Source: Pseudomonas cichorii
GTDB lineage: Bacteria; Pseudomonadota; Gammaproteobacteria; Pseudomonadales; Pseudomonadaceae
Direction of reading: 5' to 3'
Assembly (NCBI RefSeq): GCF_018343775.1
Contig: NZ_CP074349.1
Coordinates: 2,780,001 to 2,844,000, forward strand
Length of the DNA stretch: 64,000 nt
The notes under the pieces were generated by a model. The model ran no database searches. It was not told where the DNA came from and was given only the letters and a program-made list of their open reading frames with translations. This document shows positions 57,569 to 64,000 of the stretch, in pieces. Position 1 is the stretch's first letter; the number at the start of each line of letters is the position of its first letter. The translations under genes and the position numbers were made by a program.

Positions 57569-57744
57569 GGTTTAGCCTTCCTGGCGAAAGAGTCCTGAAG
57601 TTTACAGGCGCCTGAGGCGCAGGACGAGTCATCCAGTAGTCAAAGCCAGACAAGGCCTGTTTTCGGTTTGTGCTGACTGTTTGCCCATGAGCCCGAACAG
57701 AACTGATATCGTCATATCTACCCTTTGTGAGTCAAGAACTCGAA

Positions 57745-58368
57745 ATGTTGCGAATACTCGGCAAGGCATCGTCAATCAACGTCAGAAAAGTGCTGTGGGC
57801 ATGCGCCGAAACAGACCGGTCTTTTGAAAGGGAAGACTGGGGAAGCGGTTTTCGGGCCACGGATACGCCCGAGTTCATGGCCTTGAACCCCAATGCCATG
57901 GTGCCCGTGATTCTGGAAGACGACTTTGTCTTGTGGGAATCCAACACCATCATTCGCTATCTGGCGTCTGTTCACCCGGATGAAGGTTTCTACCCGTCCC
58001 AGCCCAGAGCCAGGGCCCGCATAGATCAATGGATAGACTGGCAGGCAACGGACCTCAACAAGTCCTGGACCTATGCGTTCATGTCGCTGGTCAGGCGCTC
58101 GGCCGAGTTTCAGGATCGAGATGCGTTAAAGGCGTCCAGCAGCAGTTGGGCCCGGCATATGCAGATACTGGATCGACAGCTTGAGCTGACTGGCGCTTAT
58201 GTGGCCGGCGAGTCGTTTACCCTTGCCGATATCCCGGTTGGCCTCTCGGTCAATCGATGGTTTGAAACCCCGCTGGACCATCCCGAGTTTCCCGCAGTCG
58301 CTGCTTACTATGAGCGTCTGAGCGAGCGCCCCGGTTATTTGCTGTATGGCAGAAACGGAACTCCGTGA
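57745..58368 (+). CDS. Glutathione S-transferase
   Basis: A 207-aa cytosolic GST. The thioredoxin-fold N-terminus [18 protein letters not shown] has the active-site serine/asparagine region, [20 protein letters not shown] provides the cis-proline and the glutathione-binding E-S-N. The all-helical C-terminal domain starts near 90 ([20 protein letters not shown]) with [18 protein letters not shown] 57745 is chosen over the upstream GTG 57727 since the domain starts there. Substrate unknown. Probably independent of the DUF3830 gene, 42 nt on. Confidence 0.92.
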   Translation: MLRILGKASSINVRKVLWACAETDRSFEREDWGSGFRATDTPEFMALNPNAMVPVILEDDFVLWESNTIIRYLASVHPDEGFYPSQPRARARIDQWIDWQATDLNKSWTYAFMSLVRRSAEFQDRDALKASSSSWARHMQILDRQLELTGAYVAGESFTLADIPVGLSVNRWFETPLDHPEFPAVAAYYERLSERPGYLLYGRNGTP

Positions 58369-58410
58369 CCGGATATTCACCGAACCCCTTCGTAAACAGG
58401 AGTCGAAGTC

Positions 58411-58836
58411 GTGACCACCCTAAAAATAACCGCTGGCGGATATGAGTTCCTGGCCGAGGCCAATCCCGATGCGCCGCATACCGTTGCGGCCTTCTTGAAG
58501 TTGCTGCCTTACCGGCAGAAGTTCATTCATGTGCGCTGGAGCGGAGAGGGGTGCTGGGTGCCGCTGGACGATTACCAGCTCATGCTCGGTGACAAACCCA
58601 TTGGTTTCGAGAATGCGACCAGCCATCCTTCGGTGGGTGACATCCTGTTTTATCCGGGCGGTTACAGTGAAACCGAGATCATTCTGGCTTACGGATCCTG
58701 CTGTTTTGCCAGCAAGATGGGGCAACTCGCGGGCAATCACTTCCTGACCATCGTTGAAGGCAAGGAAAACCTGCGCAAACTGGGCGTCAAGACCTTGTGG
58801 GAAGGTGCCCAGGATGTGGTTTTCGAGTTGGCCTAA
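58411..58836 (+). CDS. DUF3830 family protein (cyclophilin-like fold)
   Basis: A 141-aa protein with GEGCWVPLDDYQLM, ENATSHPSVGDILFYPGGYS, ETEIILAYGSCCFASKMGQL and AGNHFLTIVEG, the conserved blocks of DUF3830. Its fold is cyclophilin-like but known prolyl-isomerase residues are not evident. GTG start at 58411. Function unknown; some relatives neighbour amidohydrolase or amino-acid genes, and here it lies beside GST and a D-amino-acid enzyme. Confidence 0.85.
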   Translation: MTTLKITAGGYEFLAEANPDAPHTVAAFLKLLPYRQKFIHVRWSGEGCWVPLDDYQLMLGDKPIGFENATSHPSVGDILFYPGGYSETEIILAYGSCCFASKMGQLAGNHFLTIVEGKENLRKLGVKTLWEGAQDVVFELA

Positions 58837-58890
58837 GGCTGACCACTGCGCCGCGGTGCTAGAATCGGCTTTTTTCGACGAAGGCATGTC

Positions 58891-59241
58891 ATGAAATTTC
58901 CGGTTTCTATCATCGCGGTCACTCTGTTGCTGGCTGGATGCGCGGCTCCCTCTGACTCGGCCCGTTCGGCCGGGCCGACCAAAGTCCTGTCAAGCAGCAA
59001 ACAGGATGCGGCCGTGGCTCAGTGCATCCAGGTGTCCTGGCAGAACGAAGCCATGTTCGGCACGTCCTCCGATGTATTCCTGCACAAGCTTTCCGGTGGC
59101 GGTTTTACGGTTTTCACTACCGAGGCCAAGTATTTCGCCGATGTGCGCAGCAAGGGGCCGACCACCGATATCGAATTCTATGCGCCTGCAGGTGACAGCC
59201 ACTCCGCGCTGAGGGCTGCGGCAATTGCTACGTGTTTGTGA
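58891..59241 (+). CDS. Small lipoprotein of unknown function
   Basis: A 116-aa lipoprotein with lipobox LLAGC (C17), a low-complexity linker and a compact domain with AQCIQVSWQNEAMFG and GFTVFTTEAKYFADV. Cysteines near 43 and at the penultimate position may form a disulphide. GAAGG precedes ATG 58891. I recognise no named family. It is followed directly by a repeat block. Confidence 0.75.
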   Translation: MKFPVSIIAVTLLLAGCAAPSDSARSAGPTKVLSSSKQDAAVAQCIQVSWQNEAMFGTSSDVFLHKLSGGGFTVFTTEAKYFADVRSKGPTTDIEFYAPAGDSHSALRAAAIATCL

Positions 59242-59245
59242 GAGG

Positions 59246-59324
59246 GCAAGCTGCAAGCTTGAAGCTTGCACGTGTGAGCGGCTTGAAACTTGCTTGAAGC
59301 TTGAAACTTGCAGCTTGTAACTTC
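59246..59324. repeat. Cluster of short GCTTGAA/CTTGCAAGCTT repeats
   Basis: About 80 bp consist of repeating, partly palindromic AAGCTTGAAGCTTGC / GCTTGAAACTTGC units. They lie between the lipoprotein stop and the next gene. Unit length (~10-14 bp) and lack of spacers rule out CRISPR. A recombination-prone or structured region is possible. Confidence 0.75.
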
Positions 59325-59341
59325 CAGCCCCCGGAGCCCCC

Positions 59342-60547
59342 ATGCCTATCCCTGTCCCCGATAAAGGCTTTGCCGAGCCGAGTCAACGCTTGTTGTGTGA
59401 TGTAAGTCTGCCGGCTCTGGTGATTCACAATCAGGCGCTGGAGCACAATATTCGCTGGATGCAGGGCTTTGTCACTGACAGCGGTGCGGAGCTGGCGCCT
59501 CATGGCAAGACCAGCATGGTGCCGGCCTTGTTTCGTCGTCAACTGGAGGAGGGTGCCTGGGGCATGACCCTGGCCACTGCGGTGCAGACCCGCGCCGCTT
59601 TTGCCCACGGGGTGCGTCGCGTATTGATGGCCAATCAGTTGGTAGGTGCGCCCAACATGGCGATCATCGCCGAGATGCTGGCCGATTCGTTGTTCGATTT
59701 TCATTGCATGGTCGATCACCCGGATAACGCCGTGGCGCTGGGTGAGTTCTTTGCCGCACGCGGGCTGCGACTGAATGTCATGATCGAATACGGCGTGCCC
59801 GGCGGGCGCTGCGGTTGTCGTACCGAGCAGGAAGTGCTGGCGCTGGCAGAGGTGATCAACGCCCAGCCGGCTTTGGCCCTGACCGGTATCGAAGGCTACG
59901 AAGGCGTGATTCATGGCGATCGGGCCATTGAAGAGATCAGGGCTTTTGCCGCGTCACTGGTGCGGCTGGCCGTCGAGTTGCAGGACAGGCAAGCCTTTGC
60001 CCTGGATCGTCCCATCGTGACCGCTTCCGGGTCGGCCTGGTATGACCTGATTGCCGAAGCCTTCGATGCTCAGGCTGTGCGCCAGCGGTTTCTCAGCGTC
60101 CTGCGTCCCGGCTGCTATTTGGTGCATGACCACGGCATCTACAAGGCTGCGCAGTGCAGCGTGCTGGATCGCCGCGCCGACTTGAGCGAAGGGCTGCGCC
60201 CGGCCATGGAAGTCTGGGCTCATGTGCAATCCTTGCCTGAGCCGGGTTTTGCAGTGGTCGCCCTGGGTAAGCGCGATATCGCCTGCGACGCTGGTTTGCC
60301 TACACCGCTGCTGCGTTACAAGGCCGGTGATTTGTCCAGCAAGGGCGATGATGTCAGCGCCTGCCAGGTCACAGCCTTGATGGATCAACATGCGTTCATG
60401 ACCATCGCGCCGGGCTGTGAGCTGAAAATCGGCGATATCATTTCCTTCGGTTCTTCTCATCCGTGCCTGACCTTCGACAAGTGGCGCTCCGGGTGCCTGA
60501 TTGATGAGGACCTGAACGTCATCGAAAGCTTCGATACATATTTTTAA
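59342..60547 (+). CDS. PLP-dependent D-threonine aldolase / D-serine dehydratase-like enzyme
   Basis: A 401-aa enzyme of the alanine-racemase fold type III with a D-serine-dehydratase-like C-terminal domain. LAPHGKTSMVPALFRRQ holds the PLP lysine (~K56), VMIEYGVPGGRCGC, and SSHPCLTFDKW near 380-390 carries the His and Cys that bind metal in DSD1/D-threonine aldolases. It would cleave or deaminate a D-beta-hydroxy amino acid. The exact substrate cannot be chosen. Annotated in pseudomonads as amino acid deaminase. ATG 59342 lies 17 bp after the repeat cluster. Confidence 0.9.
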   Translation: MPIPVPDKGFAEPSQRLLCDVSLPALVIHNQALEHNIRWMQGFVTDSGAELAPHGKTSMVPALFRRQLEEGAWGMTLATAVQTRAAFAHGVRRVLMANQLVGAPNMAIIAEMLADSLFDFHCMVDHPDNAVALGEFFAARGLRLNVMIEYGVPGGRCGCRTEQEVLALAEVINAQPALALTGIEGYEGVIHGDRAIEEIRAFAASLVRLAVELQDRQAFALDRPIVTASGSAWYDLIAEAFDAQAVRQRFLSVLRPGCYLVHDHGIYKAAQCSVLDRRADLSEGLRPAMEVWAHVQSLPEPGFAVVALGKRDIACDAGLPTPLLRYKAGDLSSKGDDVSACQVTALMDQHAFMTIAPGCELKIGDIISFGSSHPCLTFDKWRSGCLIDEDLNVIESFDTYF

Positions 60548-60671
60548 TGGCGCGATCAACTGTGCAGCATGCAGTTGATCGCCTAAGACCCTGAAACGAA
60601 AGCATTTCGCTGGAGCTTGTGGGCGAATCCGGCGACCATAGGCGTCCGACGATTCTCACTCTGGAGCCTGC

Positions 60672-63155
60672 GTGCCTGACGATCTGCCTTCTGCTCTTCC
60701 TCCTGATCTGGATATCGAACTCAATCCGCCCGAGCGCCTGCCGCTGTTCAAGCGCCTGTTGTCACGCCTGATGGGGCGTGGTCTGACGGGGCTTGGCGCG
60801 CAGCACAGGCCTTCGTGGTTTCAGGGGCATGCCGACGGGTTTCTGAGTGGGCATATCGAGGGCGTGAACGAGGGCTACGCCGAAGGTCGACTGGATGGGT
60901 TGGAGCAAGGGCGTAATGTCCTTTTGATTCGCGATACCCGTCCCAGTGAACATCGCGGACCGAAAGTCGATGATCATCTGTTCGATGACTGGCGTCTGGG
61001 TCTGACCCCAGAACTGAAAAAGCGTATCAAGGCTGATGTGGCGCAAAAGCTGCCGCCCCATGCCCAGCCCACCCCGGCGCAGTGGAAAATGATTTTCAGC
61101 GATACGCCTTCCACCTACGTGATTGCGGGTGCTGGGGCGGGCAAGTCCACATCGCTGGTGCTGCGGGTGTTGTTGCTTCACCACTACCTGGGGTTCGAGC
61201 TGGAAGCCATGACCGTGGTGACGTTCACCCGCGAGTCGCGCAAGGACTTCATCGGCAAGCTGATCGAGATAATGGCTTTGTGGGGGCATACCCTGAGCCA
61301 CAAGCAGGCCCGGGATCTGGTTCGCACCTTCCACTCGCGAATCCTGCCTCTGGTTCGCAGCCTGCCGGGCTTCGAGCAACTGCGCGCTTTCGAGAATCTG
61401 GGCAATACGTCGGCCTCTGGGGATGAGGCTGACAGTAACCCGTTCGATCTGCGCATCAACGACGCCCAGCGTCAGCAATTGAACCTGTGCTATCGCGACC
61501 TCTATGCCAGCAGCGAACGCTTTCGCGAGGTGATTGCGCCGCTGTACCGCCATGCGCTGCAACTCAAGGAACTGGATCGCGATCATCCGGATGTGCAAAA
61601 GCGCATCACCGTGACCGAGCTGTCGTCCAAGCGCGATGAAGAACTGTGCGACATCATCGAAGACCTGTGGATACGGGCAAAGGCCTGGCCTGTAAAAGGC
61701 ATTGAGCCCATGCGCCAGACCATTGAAATCAATGGCTTTGCCTTTCACGTTCACGGCTATATCGCCGAGCTGGATGCCTGGGTTGTGCTGGGGCTCGACT
61801 CCAGCGAAGACCAGCAGATGAAACGCCCCGGCGCCAAGCTTCCGGTCTGGGCCGAATGGGTCATCAAACGCACACTGTTTCAAGCTTTCTGCCGCAAACC
61901 GTTGATCTGGTTCGAGAACTACGAAGCGGCTGGCAAGGTGCTGCAGTCCCTGGCCGGATCGGCCGTAGCGGGGCCGGGGTTCGATTACCGGGTCAAGGGT
62001 GAGCTGGGCGCTGCACCGCTGCTGGATTGTTTTGTCATGGCTGCCAGCTTTATCGAGAACCTTGGCCTCGATGTGCCCTCTGCCGTGGCTGAAATGAGTT
62101 TTGCCAGCAATGACCCTGACCGGTTTTTCTTCGAGGGTTTGAGCCTGTTCTGGAAGGCCCTTGAGAACCATCTGCTGGATCAGAAGCCACCGATCATGAC
62201 CTACAACCGGATGTTCGCCCTGTTTGGCGAAACATCACCGGAAAACCTGCGCCAGGTCAGCGATGAAGTGCTCAGGCCTCTGGCACACCTGATGATCGAT
62301 GAGTTCCAGGATGTCTCACCGCAGATCGTGTCCTGGATAAGGGCCAGCCTGCAGGAAATCCGACGCCGTGGCCCGGCCATGCACACCGGTCGCGTGGCCC
62401 GGCATTCATCGTTGCTGTGTGTGGGTGATGACTGGCAGTCCATCTATGGCTGGCGAGGCAGCTCGCCACACTACTTCATGGAGTTTCCCAAGGAGTTCTC
62501 ATCGCCCGCGACCACCAAGGTCATGCTCAGCGATAACTTTCGCAGCCATCAGCACATTATCGATGCCGCCGAGCATATCGTGCGCGCTGCTCCTGCCATT
62601 GCGGGCAAGAAGGCCAAGGCCAGCGGCGCTGTTCAGGAACTGGTGCCGATAACGGTGCTGAACCGCGATGACAATGAGCTGGCCGAGCGTGTGGCCGAGC
62701 ACTACAACGCCGGTGACTCGATCCTGCTGCTGTATCGAAAGAGCAGTGAGAAGGCCATGATTTCCGAGCAGTTGAAATCCCTGATCCATGCCGATGCGGC
62801 CATGGGGCCGCAGGCACGGCGAATCAGGATGCTGACCTATCACAGCTCAAAGGGACTGCAGGCCGATGCGGTATTCCTGCTAGGGGATTGTCAGCACTCG
62901 ACGCTGTCGCCCTACAAGAATCAGGTCTATCGCCTGGCCGGTCTTGGTGATGCCGCAGATTCGCAGTCGTTCGACAGTGCCCAGCAGGACGAAGTCCTGC
63001 GTCTGGCCTATGTGGCCATCACTCGTGCGGTACGCCATTGCTACTGGTACATCGATGAAAGCTCTGCGGGGAACGACCCTATCAAGGTGCCCAAGGCATC
63101 GGACAGGGTTGCCCAGGACAAGCCTTTTTTCAAAGACCTGCGCAAGAATCGATGA
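60672..63155 (+). CDS. UvrD-like superfamily 1A DNA helicase with an atypical N-terminus
   Basis: An 827-aa SF1A helicase. Walker A AGAGAGKST near 152-160, Ia FTREsRKDF, Walker B MIDEFQDVSPQ near 542, GDDWQSIYGWRGS motif III, FRSHQHI motif IV, YHSSKGLQADAVFLLG motif V and AYVAITRAVRHCYW motif VI are intact. The first ~110 residues hold repeated GH-x-DG / EG-x-x-EG units (GHADGFLSGHIEGVNEGYAE) and are absent from canonical UvrD or Rep. GTG 60672 has GGAG upstream; no ATG alternative fits. A long insertion (~215-500) separates motif Ia and II. Role in repair or defence is unknown. Not in an operon. Confidence 0.88.
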   Translation: MPDDLPSALPPDLDIELNPPERLPLFKRLLSRLMGRGLTGLGAQHRPSWFQGHADGFLSGHIEGVNEGYAEGRLDGLEQGRNVLLIRDTRPSEHRGPKVDDHLFDDWRLGLTPELKKRIKADVAQKLPPHAQPTPAQWKMIFSDTPSTYVIAGAGAGKSTSLVLRVLLLHHYLGFELEAMTVVTFTRESRKDFIGKLIEIMALWGHTLSHKQARDLVRTFHSRILPLVRSLPGFEQLRAFENLGNTSASGDEADSNPFDLRINDAQRQQLNLCYRDLYASSERFREVIAPLYRHALQLKELDRDHPDVQKRITVTELSSKRDEELCDIIEDLWIRAKAWPVKGIEPMRQTIEINGFAFHVHGYIAELDAWVVLGLDSSEDQQMKRPGAKLPVWAEWVIKRTLFQAFCRKPLIWFENYEAAGKVLQSLAGSAVAGPGFDYRVKGELGAAPLLDCFVMAASFIENLGLDVPSAVAEMSFASNDPDRFFFEGLSLFWKALENHLLDQKPPIMTYNRMFALFGETSPENLRQVSDEVLRPLAHLMIDEFQDVSPQIVSWIRASLQEIRRRGPAMHTGRVARHSSLLCVGDDWQSIYGWRGSSPHYFMEFPKEFSSPATTKVMLSDNFRSHQHIIDAAEHIVRAAPAIAGKKAKASGAVQELVPITVLNRDDNELAERVAEHYNAGDSILLLYRKSSEKAMISEQLKSLIHADAAMGPQARRIRMLTYHSSKGLQADAVFLLGDCQHSTLSPYKNQVYRLAGLGDAADSQSFDSAQQDEVLRLAYVAITRAVRHCYWYIDESSAGNDPIKVPKASDRVAQDKPFFKDLRKNR

Positions 63156-63189
63156 ATGAGTGGGTGGGAGCTGAAGGCTCCCGTCTGTT

Positions 63190-63447
63190 TTACAGGAAGC
63201 CAGCCAGTTGATTGCTGCCGAACAGTTCCATCTCGGCTTCGATGGCCTCGATGATCCGCTCTACGTCGGTGGCGTTCATGACTGTTGCGCAGGGCAGGCC
63301 GGCAATCGCCACTACCGTTTCACCGCTGGCCCGGTCGAACAGGCGGGCAATCATGCTGCTGGGGGCATCCATGGTGGCTTCAAAGCCAACCGGATGAAAG
63401 TGCCAGCGCATCAGTTGGCATGCATTGGGGAACGTGACTTTGGTCAT
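63190..63447 (-). CDS. DUF1652 family protein
   Basis: An 85-aa protein with CQLMRWHFHPVGFEATM, ARLFDRASGETVVAIAGLPC and RIIEAIEAEMELF, fitting the pseudomonad DUF1652 family. Function unknown. No signal peptide. It faces the helicase gene across 34 bp. Confidence 0.75.
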   Translation of the reverse strand: MTKVTFPNACQLMRWHFHPVGFEATMDAPSSMIARLFDRASGETVVAIAGLPCATVMNATDVERIIEAIEAEMELFGSNQLAGFL

Positions 63448-63782
63448 GGAAGCGGCCCACCTGATTCAATCGAGCAATTCCTTCGGCCCCAATGGGTAGG
63501 GAGACCAGTCGAGATGCGACCGATAAAAGCCGAAGTGACCAAACAGTTAACAATCCTGAATGATCGTACTGCTTTCCAGCGGGATGATCTGAACGGTCTG
63601 ACGAGACCTAAAAATAGCACCTGCCTGCACACAGCTGGAAAATATTTTCAGGCGCCAGTCGAATTTTTCAAATAATTTGATGTACGTCAAAAACGTTTGA
63701 TCCTGCGAGCTGTTTGCTTCAAGTATTGAGGTGTGCCCGATGGATAGGGCAAGCTGGTTTCATTGACCCATGGAGTTGAAGA
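63448..63782. promoter_or_regulatory. Intergenic region between DUF1652 and the polyamine-binding gene
   Basis: 335 bp between divergent starts. No gene is convincing. GGAG at 63772-63775 is the ribosome site of the downstream gene. Promoters are presumed but none stands out. Confidence 0.4.
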
Positions 63783-64000
63783 ATGCTGAGTAAATCCGTT
63801 GCTGCGCTGATGTTGCTGGTCTCCACCAGTCATGCAGCAGACAGGGTCAATATCTACAACTGGACCGACTACATCGCGTCCGACACCCTGAAGAACTTTC
63901 AGGCGGCGACCGGTATCAAGCCCGATTACCAGACCTACGAAACCAATGAAGCCCTCAATGCCAGACTCATGGCCCGTCACTCGGGTTATGACATCGTGGT
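63783..64000 (+). CDS. Polyamine ABC transporter substrate-binding protein, N-terminal part (cut by window edge)
   Basis: The open frame from ATG 63783 runs off the right edge after 72 codons. A signal peptide (MLSKSVAALMLLVSTSHA) precedes RVNIYNWTDYIASDTLKNFQ and TNEALNARLMARHSGYDIVV, the start of a PotF/SpuD-type putrescine or spermidine binder. GGAG lies 7 nt upstream. The ligand cannot be known from this part. Confidence 0.88.
   Translation, partial: MLSKSVAALMLLVSTSHAADRVNIYNWTDYIASDTLKNFQAATGIKPDYQTYETNEALNARLMARHSGYDIV

Noticed and set aside
59246..59324. Possible CRISPR array
   Set aside because: Units of 10-14 bp abut without spacers, no cas genes are present.

Overview
The window comes from a fluorescent Pseudomonas, most plausibly the P. 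syringae group. The support is an apparently ~60% G+C sequence, a PrrF iron-responsive sRNA, a second sRNA with the hallmarks of the Crc-antagonist family (CrcZ/CrcY/CrcX), a complete muxABC-opmB RND operon, a GlgE/TreS/GlgB trehalose-glucan operon, pseudomonad-specific small families (DUF1652, DUF3203) and scattered REP elements built on GCGAATGAATTCGC. I see no tRNA, rRNA, CRISPR array, prophage or intact insertion sequence. All identifications come from reading the sequence and remembered family knowledge; no database was searched.

Layout. 1-5.6 kb: a truncated T6SS vgrG, a YebC/PmpR regulator, a leucine-rich-repeat/protein-kinase fusion, an M14 carboxypeptidase, and a small sigma-region-4/DUF4880/one-TM protein beside the PrrF sRNA, both preceded by Fur-like boxes. 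5.6-13.3 kb: the leucine/isovalerate (liu) catabolic cluster on the minus strand in the order liuR-liuE-[crc-type sRNA]-liuA-liuB-liuC-liuD, with LiuR-type palindromes before liuA and liuR. The sRNA lies between liuE and liuA and has a sigma-54 promoter plus an upstream inverted repeat that could bind CbrB. 13.4-24.4 kb: a LysR regulator divergent from an acyl-CoA dehydrogenase, a phosphate-binding-protein/OmpA fusion, xthA, tamA-tamB and tpx. 24.5-33.5 kb: muxA-muxB-muxC-opmB, each junction a 4-bp ATGA overlap.

33.6-39.6 kb: an MHYT-GGDEF-EAL c-di-GMP protein, a short-chain dehydrogenase, a MocR-type regulator and several very small genes in an AT-rich patch. 39.6-47.3 kb: glgE, a treS-maltokinase fusion and glgB, which together would turn trehalose into branched alpha-glucan, behind a good candidate AlgU promoter. 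47.6-54.6 kb: an autotransporter with a repetitive passenger, an MFS exporter, an exported lactonase-type propeller and a YbiT-like ABC-F ATPase. 54.9-64 kb: two lipoproteins, a small orphan gene, a lone PLD-like (HKD) protein with lower G+C, a glutathione transferase, a DUF3830 protein, a D-threonine-aldolase-type enzyme, a UvrD-like helicase with an unusual N-terminus, a DUF1652 protein and the start of a polyamine-binding protein cut by the right edge.

The most striking content is regulatory and non-coding: two sRNAs that control iron and carbon economy, one of them inside a catabolic cluster whose genes would be natural targets of catabolite repression. The least understood proteins are the sigma4/DUF4880 fusion, the LRR-kinase and the PLD-like protein.
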